64,000 bases of DNA from Pseudarthrobacter sp. GTDB lineage: Bacteria > Actinomycetota > Actinomycetes > Actinomycetales > Micrococcaceae. The notes beneath the pieces are model-generated. The model saw only the letters and a program-made list of their open reading frames with translations. It made no database searches and was not told the origin of the DNA. The stretch's first letter is position 1. Every line of letters begins with the position of its first letter. Positions 1 to 8,026 of this stretch are shown one piece after another. The stretch spans positions 1 to 64,000 of the forward strand of contig JAPSJV010000010.1 in the NCBI GenBank assembly GCA_031178005.1. The letters run 5' to 3'. The translations under genes and the position numbers were made by a program.

Positions 1-1
1 C

Positions 2-769
2 GGCGGCGCCGAATCCTTCCACCGCGTCCTCACCGACCCCCGCGACGGCACACCCCTGGACATCAGCAGAACCAGCTACCGCATCCCCACCGCCATGCGC
101 CGCTTCCTCATGCTCCGCGACGGCAAATGCCGCTTCCCCGGCTGCAACAACCACTCCCTCGACAACGAAACAGACCACACCACCGCCTGGAACCACGGCG
201 GCACCACCGCCACCACCAACCTCCAACAACTCTGCCGCAAACACCACATGCTCAAACACAACACCACCTGGACCCCCACCGGCACAGACACGGATAAAGG
301 CACCGGCACGGACGCAGAGGTAGGCACCGACACGGCTCCAAACACGACCGCAGGCACCGGTGCAGGTCCAGATACAGCGGCAACCACCAGGAAAACCCAA
401 CAACCAGGCTGGACATCACCCACCGGAAGGACCTATCGCACCGAAACCCAACAATGGCAACCCACCACCTGGCCACCAGGAATCCTCAACCCGCTACAAC
501 CAGGCCGGACACAGCCCGAACCAGGCTCCTACCCGGCCTCAAGGGCGGAGCCTGACCAAAACCCGAACAACGAACCTTGTCAAGAGCCCGCGGAGACCGA
601 CGAACCAACCTGGACCGGCGCTTATCCGGAACCGCCAGATTGGCTCCTGGAACAATCGGCGGCATGGGACGAGTTCGCCGCCGCACATCCTGAACTGCTG
701 GAGGAATTTGCCGCCCCACCGGACCATGAAGTCCCACAGGACAGTTGGCACCACCACCGAACTGGTTGA
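2..769 (+). CDS. HNH endonuclease of the DUF222 (13E12) family, 5'-truncated by the window edge
   Basis: The reading frame is open from base 2 with no start, so this is the C-terminal part of a longer protein. It contains an HNH nuclease core: a Cys pair (CRFPGC), then the ETDHTTAW His, the NLQQLC segment and CRKHH. This matches the C-terminal HNH domain of the DUF222/13E12 family, which is present in many copies in Arthrobacter-like genomes. The last 140 residues are low-complexity, rich in Thr, Pro, Gly and Glu, as is common for this family. Nuclease function is inferred from the fold; the biological role of these proteins is not established. The first in-frame ATG (base 95) lies inside the conserved region and is not a plausible start. 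Confidence 0.85.
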   Translation, partial: GGAESFHRVLTDPRDGTPLDISRTSYRIPTAMRRFLMLRDGKCRFPGCNNHSLDNETDHTTAWNHGGTTATTNLQQLCRKHHMLKHNTTWTPTGTDTDKGTGTDAEVGTDTAPNTTAGTGAGPDTAATTRKTQQPGWTSPTGRTYRTETQQWQPTTWPPGILNPLQPGRTQPEPGSYPASRAEPDQNPNNEPCQEPAETDEPTWTGAYPEPPDWLLEQSAAWDEFAAAHPELLEEFAAPPDHEVPQDSWHHHRTG

Positions 770-960
770 CCGATCGGCCCAGGGAGGCTCCGCCGTCGAG
801 GCCGCCCCAATCCTGGCCTGGTCCTGGCCACGTCCGAGCGCCATCCCTGGTCCTGGGCTGGAAAACCCCGTCCTAACCCGACCTTGGTATAGGAGAATAA
901 GGCCCTTGGAAAATCAGGTCTTGGATATCCAAGCGGACATCCGGCCCAGGCTCCTGAGCT

Positions 961-1025
961 CTAGTCCTGCTTGTTCAGTCGGACGTCCGTTCGGGGGCCG
1001 AGTAGACCTAGTCCTGCTTGTCCAG
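961..1025. repeat. 18-bp imperfect direct repeat at the 3' end of the thiamine-binding gene
   Basis: CTAGTCCTGCTTGTTCAG at 961-978 recurs as CTAGTCCTGCTTGTCCAG at 1008-1025, 17 of 18 bases identical. The second copy is the stop codon and last codons of the minus-strand gene ending at 1008, so the first copy looks like a duplicated gene end. The rest of the 238-bp gap after the HNH gene holds a CGGACGTCCG palindrome at 980-989 and nothing else I can support. Confidence 0.5.
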
Positions 1026-1352
1026 CGCGTCCTCGAGCCGCTCGACCTTGGCCGTGAGTTCGCCGGAGTAGCCGGGGCGGATGTCGGCCTTGATCACCAG
1101 GGAAACGCGGCTGCCGAAGCGGCCCACTGCTTCCGTGGCGCGCTTTACGACGTCGAAGACCTCATCCCATTCGCATTCGATCTCAGTGAACATGGAACTG
1201 GTCCTGTTGGGCAGTCCGGACTCGCGGACGATCTTGACGGCGGCAGCGACGGCGTCGTGCACGGAAGCGTCGGAGGCTCCCGGAACGTCGGACGCACCAG
1301 CAGCGGAGCCAGACGGGGTACCGGACGGGGCAACAGAAAATGCTAGCAACAT
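1008..1352 (-). CDS. Thiamine-binding protein, MTH1187/YkoF-like (UPF0045)
   Basis: A 114-residue protein with the hallmarks of the MTH1187/thiamine-binding family: MLLAFSVAPSG at the N-terminus, SSMFTEIECEWDEVFDVV in the middle and RVSLVIKADIRPG near the end. Family members are small ferredoxin-like-fold proteins that form tetramers; some bind thiamine. I chose ATG at 1352 because the family alignment begins with this hydrophobic strand. The longer frame (to 1445) adds residues unlike the family. There is an Ala/Ser-rich insertion after residue 10. It is transcribed away from the TetR gene at 1475, with a 122-bp shared upstream region, so regulation by that TetR is possible but unproven. Confidence 0.8.
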   Translation of the reverse strand: MLLAFSVAPSGTPSGSAAGASDVPGASDASVHDAVAAAVKIVRESGLPNRTSSMFTEIECEWDEVFDVVKRATEAVGRFGSRVSLVIKADIRPGYSGELTAKVERLEDALDKQD

Positions 1353-1474
1353 AGGGTCAGTCTGCCACGCAAGGGGCCGAGTCCGGCAGGGAACAGCAGG
1401 CCCCGTCGCGTCACAAATTCGCGCTACTGCAGGGTAACCCTCCACCTTTGGCGCGCTTTGGCTAATCTGTTGGA

Positions 1475-2110
1475 ATGAACGTCGTAGCAGCCCGCAAGCC
1501 CCTCCGTGCGGACGCCGCCCGAAACGTAGACAAAATCATTACCGCGGCCAGCCAGTGTTTCCGTGAATATGGCCCCGATGTGCCGTTGCAGACCATCGCC
1601 GCTACTGCCGGGGTCGGCCCTGCCACACTGTTCCGTAATTTTGCGGACAAAGAGGACCTGGTTCTGGCTGCTCTGAACCGCCAGCTGCGCACCAGCGTTG
1701 ATCCTGTCATCGCCCAGGCGCTGCTGGAAGAAGACTCGGCCGCGGGCCTTTTCCAGGTAATGGAGGCGATCATGGCTGCCTCCAGCGAAGACGCAAACCT
1801 GCTGGGAGCCGTAGCCGGACGCCGCCAGCTTCTGGTTGGAATCACCGGAAGCCTCATCGAATCAGTCGGTGTCCTGTTGGGTCGCGGCCAGCGGCAGGGG
1901 ACACTGCGCGACGACGTTTCCCTCACCGATATGGTCCGGCTCCTGGCCATGCTGATCGGGGCGGTGGACACCATGGAGCCCGGCTCCGATGCCTGGCGCC
2001 GTCCCCTGGCCCTGGTGGAAGATTCCCTCCGCACCCAGCGGCTGGACCGGAAACTCCCGCCGCAGGTCCCGCTGCTGGGTGATCCATTCCCCGGCGCCAT
2101 GCTGGGCTGA
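1475..2110 (+). CDS. TetR/AcrR family transcriptional regulator
   Basis: A 211-residue protein with an N-terminal TetR helix-turn-helix: RNVDKIITAASQCFREYG, then TIAATAGVGPATLFRNFADKEDLV at about residues 38-62. The last two-thirds is the usual divergent helical ligand-binding domain (SetR_C-like in TetR proteins of this length), so the effector cannot be predicted. It is probably a dimeric repressor. It stands alone, divergent from the thiamine-binding gene at 1008-1352; that gene or itself is the likely target. It ends in GDPFPGAMLG just before the stop. Confidence 0.9.
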   Translation: MNVVAARKPLRADAARNVDKIITAASQCFREYGPDVPLQTIAATAGVGPATLFRNFADKEDLVLAALNRQLRTSVDPVIAQALLEEDSAAGLFQVMEAIMAASSEDANLLGAVAGRRQLLVGITGSLIESVGVLLGRGQRQGTLRDDVSLTDMVRLLAMLIGAVDTMEPGSDAWRRPLALVEDSLRTQRLDRKLPPQVPLLGDPFPGAMLG

Positions 2111-2165
2111 CCCACGCTGGACTGGCCCGGAAACCCTAAGCGCCGGGGACCCGAATAGAAGTCTT

Positions 2166-2354
2166 CTACTTTCCGTTGTGGTGATGCCCCTCGTGCAGTC
2201 CTTCGTTCGGCGTGTGGTGTTCAGCTTCCTTAAGGTGTTGCTGCAACTTCTCTTCGGCTTCCCGACGGCGGCGGGCAAGATCGCGCAAATCCCGCGTTGA
2301 AAGGGACCCCGTGGAATCCCCGGGGCGGGCAGCTCGATCTGAATCATGGTTCAT
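2166..2354 (-). CDS. Small hydrophilic His-rich protein, unknown function
   Basis: A 62-residue protein, highly charged, with a central predicted helix (TRDLRDLARRRREAEEKL) and a His-rich end (HEGHHHNGK). A possible ribosome-binding site AAGGA lies about 13 bases upstream of the ATG. No family is recognised. It points the same way as the possible gene at 2390-2689, 35 bp upstream. Codon use looks like coding sequence for this genome but the gene is short, so the call is moderate. Confidence 0.5.
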   Translation of the reverse strand: MNHDSDRAARPGDSTGSLSTRDLRDLARRRREAEEKLQQHLKEAEHHTPNEGLHEGHHHNGK

Positions 2355-2389
2355 GGAAATGGTGGTCCTTCCGGTTTCGCGGTCTGGTG

Positions 2390-2689
2390 CTACGGCGCGC
2401 TTCGTGATTGTCCCTGGCTGGCGGACGGACCGGATGACCGGCCTGCCCGGATTCGCAATTCCTGGTTAACCGCGGCCAACAGCTCCAACGATGAGCTCGT
2501 GGCCTCCGGGCCTTCCGCTTCCTGGAGATAAAACTGCAGGATGACCAATTCATCTACGGGTACAACCTGCAGTGCAGCGAACTCGCGGTAGAAGCGCTTT
2601 GGCCTGGCCCCGGCAACTGCCTGGACGGCTGGAACGGAAATGGAATTATCTGCCTTGGGATTGGTGGTGCGATGCCGATTCGTGTCCAT
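2390..2689 (-). CDS. Hypothetical small protein
   Basis: About 99 residues from ATG at 2689 (a GTG three codons upstream, at 2698, is an alternative). The N-terminal third is polar (MDTNRHRTTNPKADNS). The middle looks protein-like and helical (PKRFYREFAALQVVPVDE, then VILQFYLQEAEG and SLELLAAVNQEL). The end is a Ser/Arg/Gly-rich tail. Third-position GC is lower than in neighbouring genes and the ribosome-binding site is poor (GGGGAG too close to the start), so this may be a chance frame. It would form a two-gene unit with the gene at 2166-2354. Confidence 0.4.
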   Translation of the reverse strand: MDTNRHRTTNPKADNSISVPAVQAVAGARPKRFYREFAALQVVPVDELVILQFYLQEAEGPEATSSSLELLAAVNQELRIRAGRSSGPSASQGQSRSAP

Positions 2690-2823
2690 GCTCCCCACTT
2701 ACAACGGCGGATTTCCGCCGACGGTCAGGTTCATGGCCAACTGCATAACCACTCTCATGCTAACCCCGGGAGCCCGGCACCACCACAGCAAACGACGGCG
2801 GAGGCGACTTCCATCTGTGCGCC

Positions 2824-3135
2824 CTAGCCCCAGCCGAGGAGCCTTAGCCCTGCCGCAGTCCCTGCCCCCGCCAGCACTACCACCAGGAAAGGGGCCCGGA
2901 AAAAGAGCGCGACTGCAGCCGCTATAAGGGCGCCGATGCGGGCGTCCAGTACCAGTGACTGCCCCGTGGCCACGGCATTAACCACCGTCAGGGATGCCAG
3001 CAGGCCGATGGTCATGGTGCCCGCGATCCGGGACATTCTCGGATTTTCCAGCAGTTTGGCCGGCACCAGATAACCAACAAGCTTCCAGGCGTAGGCCAGT
3101 ACACATGCGATCAATATCCAAAGCCAAAGGTTCAT
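2824..3135 (-). CDS. azlD: AzlD family branched-chain amino-acid transport protein, small subunit
   Basis: A 103-residue protein with about four hydrophobic segments: LWLWILIACVLAYAWKLVGYL, the stretch after MSRIAGTMTIGLLASLTVV, then IGALIAAAVALFF and FLVVVLAGAGTAAGLRLL. Length, topology and the 'AYAWKLVGYL' and 'AVALFFRAP' motifs match AzlD, the small partner of AzlC. AzlCD complexes export branched-chain amino acids or analogues (BrnFE in Corynebacterium). The start overlaps the azlC stop by 4 bp (ATGA), indicating translational coupling. Confidence 0.88.
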   Translation of the reverse strand: MNLWLWILIACVLAYAWKLVGYLVPAKLLENPRMSRIAGTMTIGLLASLTVVNAVATGQSLVLDARIGALIAAAVALFFRAPFLVVVLAGAGTAAGLRLLGWG

Positions 3136-3917
3136 GGCAGGTCCTCCTGCCGGCGGCCCGCTGCCTGGTCCCGTTGAGTTGTCGCCTCGGAATGGTGACG
3201 ATGTCCGCCGTCGTAAGGATCGACGTCGGGCTCCAACCCTTCGTCCCGGCGTCCATGGCTGAACCAGCCCACGGCGGCGGCCACAACGGCCGCCACCAGG
3301 ATGGGGACGCCCGCGGGAACAAACGGAGCCGCCAGGACGGTAGCCAGGGCGCAGACGACGGCGATCGCCACCGGTTCACGCCCCTTCAGCCGTGGCCACA
3401 ACAGCGCCAGGAAAGCCGCCACTGCTGCACCGTCCAGGCCCCACTGCTTCGGATCGCCAAGGCTGCTTCCGGCAAGGGCGCCGACGGCGGTGAACAGGTT
3501 CCAGAGGACGTAAATGCCAAGCCCGGCGGCCCAGAATCCCCGCCGTTGCTCGTCCGGATCGGACTGCCCGGTGCTGGTGGCCGTCGATTCGTCGATCGTC
3601 ACCTGGGCGGCCGCGAACCTGTGCCAGCCCTTCGGCCGCAGGAGGGCGTTCATCTGCATGCCGTAGATGCCGTTGCGCATGCCCAACAGCGTGGCCGCGC
3701 TCATGGCGGCGAGTCCGGATCCGCCGCCGCCCACCACGCCGATGAACGCGAACTGCGAACCGCCGCTGAACAACAAGAGGCTCAGCGCCATGGTTTGCCA
3801 GAAATCCAGGCCCGAGGTGACGGACAAGGCACCAAAAGAGACGCCATAGAGGCCAGTGGCGATGCTGATGGACAGGCCAACCCGGACGGCCGGCGATTCC
3901 AGCAGCTTCAAACGCAT
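3132..3917 (-). CDS. azlC: AzlC family branched-chain amino-acid exporter, large subunit
   Basis: A 261-residue membrane protein. The N-terminal 210 residues match AzlC: GLYGVSFGALSV, then the signature LFSGGSQFAFIGVVGGGGS and LLGMRNGIYGMQMNALLRP. It is followed by helices at about residues 130-155, 170-180 and 190-220. After the last helix comes a hydrophilic tail of about 45 residues rich in His, Asp and Arg (YDGGHRHHSEATTQRDQ), longer than usual for the family and presumably cytoplasmic. It is coupled to azlD by a 4-bp overlap and lies 29 bp downstream of the glycerophosphodiesterase gene, so all three may be one transcript. Confidence 0.88.
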   Translation of the reverse strand: MRLKLLESPAVRVGLSISIATGLYGVSFGALSVTSGLDFWQTMALSLLLFSGGSQFAFIGVVGGGGSGLAAMSAATLLGMRNGIYGMQMNALLRPKGWHRFAAAQVTIDESTATSTGQSDPDEQRRGFWAAGLGIYVLWNLFTAVGALAGSSLGDPKQWGLDGAAVAAFLALLWPRLKGREPVAIAVVCALATVLAAPFVPAGVPILVAAVVAAAVGWFSHGRRDEGLEPDVDPYDGGHRHHSEATTQRDQAAGRRQEDLP

Positions 3918-3946
3918 TCCCCTACTTAATCACAAGCTGAGGACCC

Positions 3947-4852
3947 TTAATCACAGGCCGGGTACGCTTCCTGGCTTCCGATCTGGGCAAGGACAGCGGC
4001 AGGCTTGTTGGTGGTGATCTCGTGGATGCCGAGTCCCTGGCACAGGGCCACATCGTTCTCTGAGTCCACAGTCCAGACGCGGAACCGGCGGCCCGACTCC
4101 ATCCAGCGCTGGACCGTACGGGCGTGCTCGCGTACGTAGTCGATGCCCGGGCCGGCCAGCAGCACCTTGCCGTCGTCCAGGACCTGTTCGGCGTCGAGCT
4201 GGGCGGCCCTCAACACGTTGGCCACGGCGCCGCCGGTGATCGGCCCCAGTCCATGGTCCTGGCGAAGGTCCGCCAGGTCCACCTCATGCACCAGTTGGCA
4301 CAGGAAGTTGGGAGGAACCAGGCGCAGCAAATGCTGGATGGAATCCGTGCTGAAGCTCATGAACGTCACGCTGATGTTGTCCACCACCGAGGACTCCGGA
4401 GCCCAGCCGTGTTCCGCCAGGACCTCAAGGACCTTATCCTCAAGCTTGAGCTGGTAGGGATTGGGGTGCTTGAGCTCGATCGCCAGGCCCACGGGACGGC
4501 CCGCGCCCTGCAGGATCTCAAGGAGCTCTTCCAGGGTGAGAAACTGCTCCGACTTGGCTCCGTAAGCCTCCGGAATCCGGACGCCCTTCCAGGACGAGAA
4601 GTCCAGCTGGTGCAGTTCATCCAACGTGCGGTCTGCAACCTCGCCCGTGCCGTCCGAGGTGCGGTCCAGGGTGTCGTCATGGATCAGCACCACGTGGCCG
4701 TCGCGCGTCAGGTGGACGTCGCATTCCACGCCATCGGCGCCGTCGGCCAAGGCCTGCATAAAGGCTGCGCGGGTGTGCTCCGCATAGGCAGCGCTCGCTC
4801 CACGGTGGGCGAAGACCAGTGGACGGGCAGTTGAAGACTCGTCAAATGTCAT
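3947..4852 (-). CDS. Glycerophosphodiester phosphodiesterase (GDPD/UgpQ family)
   Basis: A 301-residue TIM-barrel hydrolase that would cleave glycerophosphodiesters to glycerol-3-phosphate and an alcohol. The family residues are visible: FAHRGA (His16, Arg17), GVECDVHLTRDG (metal ligands Glu43 and Asp45) and LIHDDTLDRTSDGTG (His58). No signal peptide is seen, so it is probably cytoplasmic. The C-terminal part reads FRVWTVDSENDVALCQGLGI, typical of the end of the barrel. It precedes azlCD on the same strand and is divergent from the DUF445 gene with 50 bp between the starts. Confidence 0.92.
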   Translation of the reverse strand: MTFDESSTARPLVFAHRGASAAYAEHTRAAFMQALADGADGVECDVHLTRDGHVVLIHDDTLDRTSDGTGEVADRTLDELHQLDFSSWKGVRIPEAYGAKSEQFLTLEELLEILQGAGRPVGLAIELKHPNPYQLKLEDKVLEVLAEHGWAPESSVVDNISVTFMSFSTDSIQHLLRLVPPNFLCQLVHEVDLADLRQDHGLGPITGGAVANVLRAAQLDAEQVLDDGKVLLAGPGIDYVREHARTVQRWMESGRRFRVWTVDSENDVALCQGLGIHEITTNKPAAVLAQIGSQEAYPACD

Positions 4853-4902
4853 GAGGACACCCTAGCCAACCCCGTGTCAGGGACCGGCACTAGGCTGGGC
4901 AC

Positions 4903-6249
4903 ATGCAGGTGAACACTGATCCAATTTCCTCCGCAGGCCCCGGCCCAGGCGCGCCCACAAAGCCCACTGCCGCCGTCGGGCCTTCCGTGGATCCCTCGGG
5001 GCTCAGCGCCGGCGATGCCGAGAAGGCAGCAGCGTTGCGCCGAATGAAGGCCCTGGCACTGTCGCTGCTGCTTTTTATGGCGGTGGTTTTCGTCGTCGCC
5101 TTCGCGCTTCAGGACACCTACCCGTGGCTTCAATACGTCCGTGCGGCCGCGGAAGGCGGCATGGTGGGTGCCCTCGCGGACTGGTTCGCCGTGACAGCGC
5201 TTTTCAAGTACCCCATGGGCATCAAGATTCCGCACACGGCTATCATCCCGCGCCGGAAGGATCAGATCGGCGCCTCGCTGGGCGAGTTCGTGGAGACCAA
5301 TTTCCTCTCCGAGCAGGTGGTCCAGGACAAGCTGGCCACCATCAACATCGCCCGCAAGGCCGGGCAATGGCTGTCCGGTCCCGGCGGTGCCGAGCGCGTG
5401 GCCAAGGAGGGCGCCGCCGTCATCCGCGGTGCCTTCAAGGTCCTGAATGACGACGACGTCCAGGCAGTGATCGAGGGAATGGTGCGCAAGCATCTGCTAG
5501 CTCCGCCGTGGGGACCTCCCGTGGGCCGGCTCGCCGAGCGGATTTTCGCTGAAGGCCATCATCACGCACTGGTCGACCTGCTGGTGGACCGTGCCGCCGA
5601 CTGGATCCGGGACAACCACCAAACGGTCAGCAGGCTGGTGGCGGACCGGTCGCCATCGTGGGTTCCGAACTTCGTGGACGGCATTGTGGGCGACAAGGTG
5701 TACCTGGAGATCCTGAAGTTTGCCCAGGCTGTGCAGGCGGACCAGCAGCACCAGGTGCGGAAGTCGATCGATACCTACCTCAGCACCCTGGCCCGGGACC
5801 TCCAGCACGATCCCGCCATGATCGCCCGCGCCGAGCACATCAAATCCCAGGTCCTGGGCGATCCCGAGGTCCAGGAACTGGCGTCCCGCACGTGGGCCAC
5901 CGTCAAGAACGCGCTGCTCACCGCCGTCGAGGATCCGGACAGCGAGCTCACCGTCCGGTTCAAGAGCGCAGTCCGCGACTTCGGCACCCGGCTGGTTGAC
6001 GACGTCGAACTGGCCGGAAAGGTGAACACCTGGGTCGGCGACGCCGCCGGATACCTCGTGCGGACCTACCGCTCGGACATCGCCGGGGTGATCACCGATA
6101 CCGTCTCGCGCTGGGACGCCGAGGACACCTCACGGAAGATCGAACTCCAGGTGGGCAAGGACCTGCAGTTCATCCGGATCAACGGCACCGTGGTGGGCTC
6201 ACTCGCCGGGCTGGCCATCTTTACGGTGGCCCACCTGATCTTCGGTTAA
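4903..6249 (+). CDS. DUF445 family membrane protein
   Basis: A 448-residue protein. A polar N-terminus of about 45 residues precedes a transmembrane helix (ALSLLLFMAVVFVVAFAL). Then comes the DUF445 signature AAAEGGMVGALADWFAVTAL with GIKIPHTAIIPRRKDQIG. The long middle is predicted helical, with heat-repeat-like stretches, and the protein ends in a second membrane helix (VVGSLAGLAIFTVAHLIFG). Function is not known; the topology suggests a membrane-anchored cytoplasmic or extracytoplasmic helical domain held between two helices. It stands alone and converges on pxpA. Confidence 0.88.
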   Translation: MQVNTDPISSAGPGPGAPTKPTAAVGPSVDPSGLSAGDAEKAAALRRMKALALSLLLFMAVVFVVAFALQDTYPWLQYVRAAAEGGMVGALADWFAVTALFKYPMGIKIPHTAIIPRRKDQIGASLGEFVETNFLSEQVVQDKLATINIARKAGQWLSGPGGAERVAKEGAAVIRGAFKVLNDDDVQAVIEGMVRKHLLAPPWGPPVGRLAERIFAEGHHHALVDLLVDRAADWIRDNHQTVSRLVADRSPSWVPNFVDGIVGDKVYLEILKFAQAVQADQQHQVRKSIDTYLSTLARDLQHDPAMIARAEHIKSQVLGDPEVQELASRTWATVKNALLTAVEDPDSELTVRFKSAVRDFGTRLVDDVELAGKVNTWVGDAAGYLVRTYRSDIAGVITDTVSRWDAEDTSRKIELQVGKDLQFIRINGTVVGSLAGLAIFTVAHLIFG

Positions 6250-6276
6250 GGTCCCAGTCCGACGGTCCGAAGCCTA

Positions 6277-7026
6277 CTAAGCGAAGGAGGCCAGCTCCAC
6301 GCCGGCCCGCTGCAGGGCATCCCGCACGGCAACGGCCATCTCCACTGCGCCCGGGGTGTCGCCGTGGATGCAGAGTGAATCAGGTCGTACGTTCACAACG
6401 CTTCCGTCAATCGCCACAACCTCACCCTTGGTGGCCAGGCGCACGGCCCGCTCCGCGATCATGCCGGCGTCGTGCAGCACGGCACCCTCCTGGGAGCGCG
6501 GCACCAGCGTGCCGTCGGGCTGGTAGGCGCGGTCCACAAAGGCCTCGATGAAGACCGGGTGGCCTGCTTCGCGCGCCTGCTCCAGCAACTGGGAACCCGG
6601 CAGGCCCAGGATGGGCAGGCCCGGATCGTAGGCCTGGATGGCGGCCACCACGGCGGAGGCCTGCTCGGCATCGCTGAACGTCCTGTTGTAGAGCGCTCCG
6701 TGCGGCTTCACGTAGTCAACGGAGGCACCCACGGCGTGCGCCACGCCGTCGAGCGCTCCCAGCTGGTACAGGACGTCGCCAAAAAGCTCGTCGAAGGACA
6801 TGTCGATGGCGCGGCGTCCAAAGCCGGCGAGGTCCCGGTAGCCAACATGCGCGCCCACGGTGACGTCAAGTTCAAAGGCCGCACGGCAGCTGTCCAGCAT
6901 GGTGACGGGATCACCCGCGTGGAAGCCGCAGGCCACGTTGGCGCTGGTGACGATCTGGAACATGGCAGGGTCATTGCCCATGGTCCAGGAGCCGAATGAT
7001 TCGCCGAGGTCAGCGTTAAGGTCCAA
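6277..7026 (-). CDS. pxpA: 5-oxoprolinase subunit PxpA (LamB/YcsF family)
   Basis: A 249-residue protein from a TTG start at 7026. I chose this start because the family begins with DLNADLGESFG and a GGAAGG ribosome-binding site sits about 9 bases upstream; the open frame further upstream is Arg-rich and unlike the family. Conserved motifs are NADLGESFG, TSANVACGFHAGDP, VGAHVGYRDLAGFGRR, VKPHGALYN and DSLCIHGDTPGAV. PxpA works with PxpB and PxpC in ATP-dependent hydrolysis of 5-oxoproline to glutamate, but no pxpB or pxpC is in the window. It overlaps the upstream gene's end by 11 bp, so the two are likely co-translated. Confidence 0.88.
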   Translation of the reverse strand: MDLNADLGESFGSWTMGNDPAMFQIVTSANVACGFHAGDPVTMLDSCRAAFELDVTVGAHVGYRDLAGFGRRAIDMSFDELFGDVLYQLGALDGVAHAVGASVDYVKPHGALYNRTFSDAEQASAVVAAIQAYDPGLPILGLPGSQLLEQAREAGHPVFIEAFVDRAYQPDGTLVPRSQEGAVLHDAGMIAERAVRLATKGEVVAIDGSVVNVRPDSLCIHGDTPGAVEMAVAVRDALQRAGVELASFA

Positions 7027-7837
7027 GGGTGTTGCCTTCCGGGCCTGGCGATTCAACCGCCGGTGGCTCCGCCGCGGTGGCCACCGCACGGAGTTCGCCC
7101 GGAATGGTGTCCGGGAGCGGGCCGAACGCTTCCTTCGCATTAGCGACGACGGCACGGCCCATCATGAGGTTACCGGCACCACCTACCGCCGCCCCAATGC
7201 CGAACGGGAGGGCGCGGCCAAGGAGCGCTGTGCCCTGGCGCTTGAGGAGGCTGCGAAGGAAGGCCTTCTGGATGCGTTCCCGGACGGAGCCGAAGCCAGA
7301 GAGCGGTACGGCCCTGGACAGGACGCTCCCCCAGGCTTTGGTGGGGCTGGATCCGTTGCCACGGGCCTGGCCGCTCAGGCTGCCCAGCAGCGCCGTGCCT
7401 TCCTCGCCCAGCATGATGGCCATCACCATGGTGCTGGCTTTGTCCGGGTTGACCAGTCGGATGCCGTGGAGTTCCGCCAGCGATGTTGCGTAGAGTGCCG
7501 TGGCTTCCAGGAAACCCACAGTGGCCACGGCGGACAGTCCCAGCGACGCCACCGTTCCCACACCAGGTACGACGGCCGTGGCGCCCACGAGTGCCCCGCC
7601 GCCGGTTACTGCGGTGAGGTAGTTCCGTTCCAGGATCGCTGCCAGCTGCGCGGCGGATGCCTTGGGATGCCTGCGCTGCAGCCGGCGAAGGTTTGCCAGC
7701 ACCAGGGGCCGCTGGATTTCGACGGCGCGGAGCAGCATGTTGTGGACGCCGGGCTTCGGCTTGCCCTCGGCATCGAACACAGCGTCGTGGGCCGTCTTCT
7801 GGGCAATTTTTACGGCTGGATTTGCTCGCCTGGCCAT
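7016..7837 (-). CDS. Uncharacterised membrane-associated protein (EcsC-like appearance)
   Basis: A 273-residue protein from ATG at 7837, with GAAGG five bases upstream (GTG at 7843 is less well placed). The N-terminal 70 residues are basic and helical (VHNMLLRAVEIQRPLVLANLRRLQRRHP). Two glycine-rich hydrophobic segments follow: GALVGATAVVPGVGTVASLG near residue 85 and RALPFGIGAAVGGAGNLMMG near residue 230. Paired glycine-rich helices with a conserved MVMAIMLGEEG stretch resemble EcsC-type or colicin-like helical proteins, but I do not recognise a defined family. Its coupling to pxpA is the only functional clue. Confidence 0.75.
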   Translation of the reverse strand: MARRANPAVKIAQKTAHDAVFDAEGKPKPGVHNMLLRAVEIQRPLVLANLRRLQRRHPKASAAQLAAILERNYLTAVTGGGALVGATAVVPGVGTVASLGLSAVATVGFLEATALYATSLAELHGIRLVNPDKASTMVMAIMLGEEGTALLGSLSGQARGNGSSPTKAWGSVLSRAVPLSGFGSVRERIQKAFLRSLLKRQGTALLGRALPFGIGAAVGGAGNLMMGRAVVANAKEAFGPLPDTIPGELRAVATAAEPPAVESPGPEGNTLGP

Positions 7838-7940
7838 GGTCACCTTCGTTCACGTCTGCTTCGTCAAGGCGCCAGCAGCGGGTTGGCTGGCTGCGCCTAT
7901 CCATCCTAAGCCGGTTCGACGCTAAGCATGCTTACACCTC

Positions 7941-8006
7941 CCCAACTGAGTAGCAGTAGTTGCCCTTTACAGGCCTCTAAACGGCAACTACTGCTACTTG
8001 GTTGGG
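7941..8006. repeat. Palindromic intergenic repeat element, copy 1
   Basis: A 66-bp near-perfect inverted repeat. The left arm begins CCCAACTGAGTAGCAGTAG and the right arm, reverse-complemented, begins CCCAACCAAGTAGCAGTAG. Both arms continue with TTGCC then (C/G)TTTA around an AT/GC-mixed loop of about 8 bases. A second copy with almost the same arms lies at 56704-56770. It sits between the divergent starts of the gene at 7837 and the MFS gene at 8027. It would form a long hairpin on either strand. Confidence 0.85.
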
Positions 8007-8026
8007 CGAGTGCCTAGACTTGGTCC

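Noticed and set aside
360-1346. 328-residue plus-strand frame after the HNH gene
   Set aside because: It overlaps the HNH gene and the thiamine-binding gene in other frames and shows no domain.
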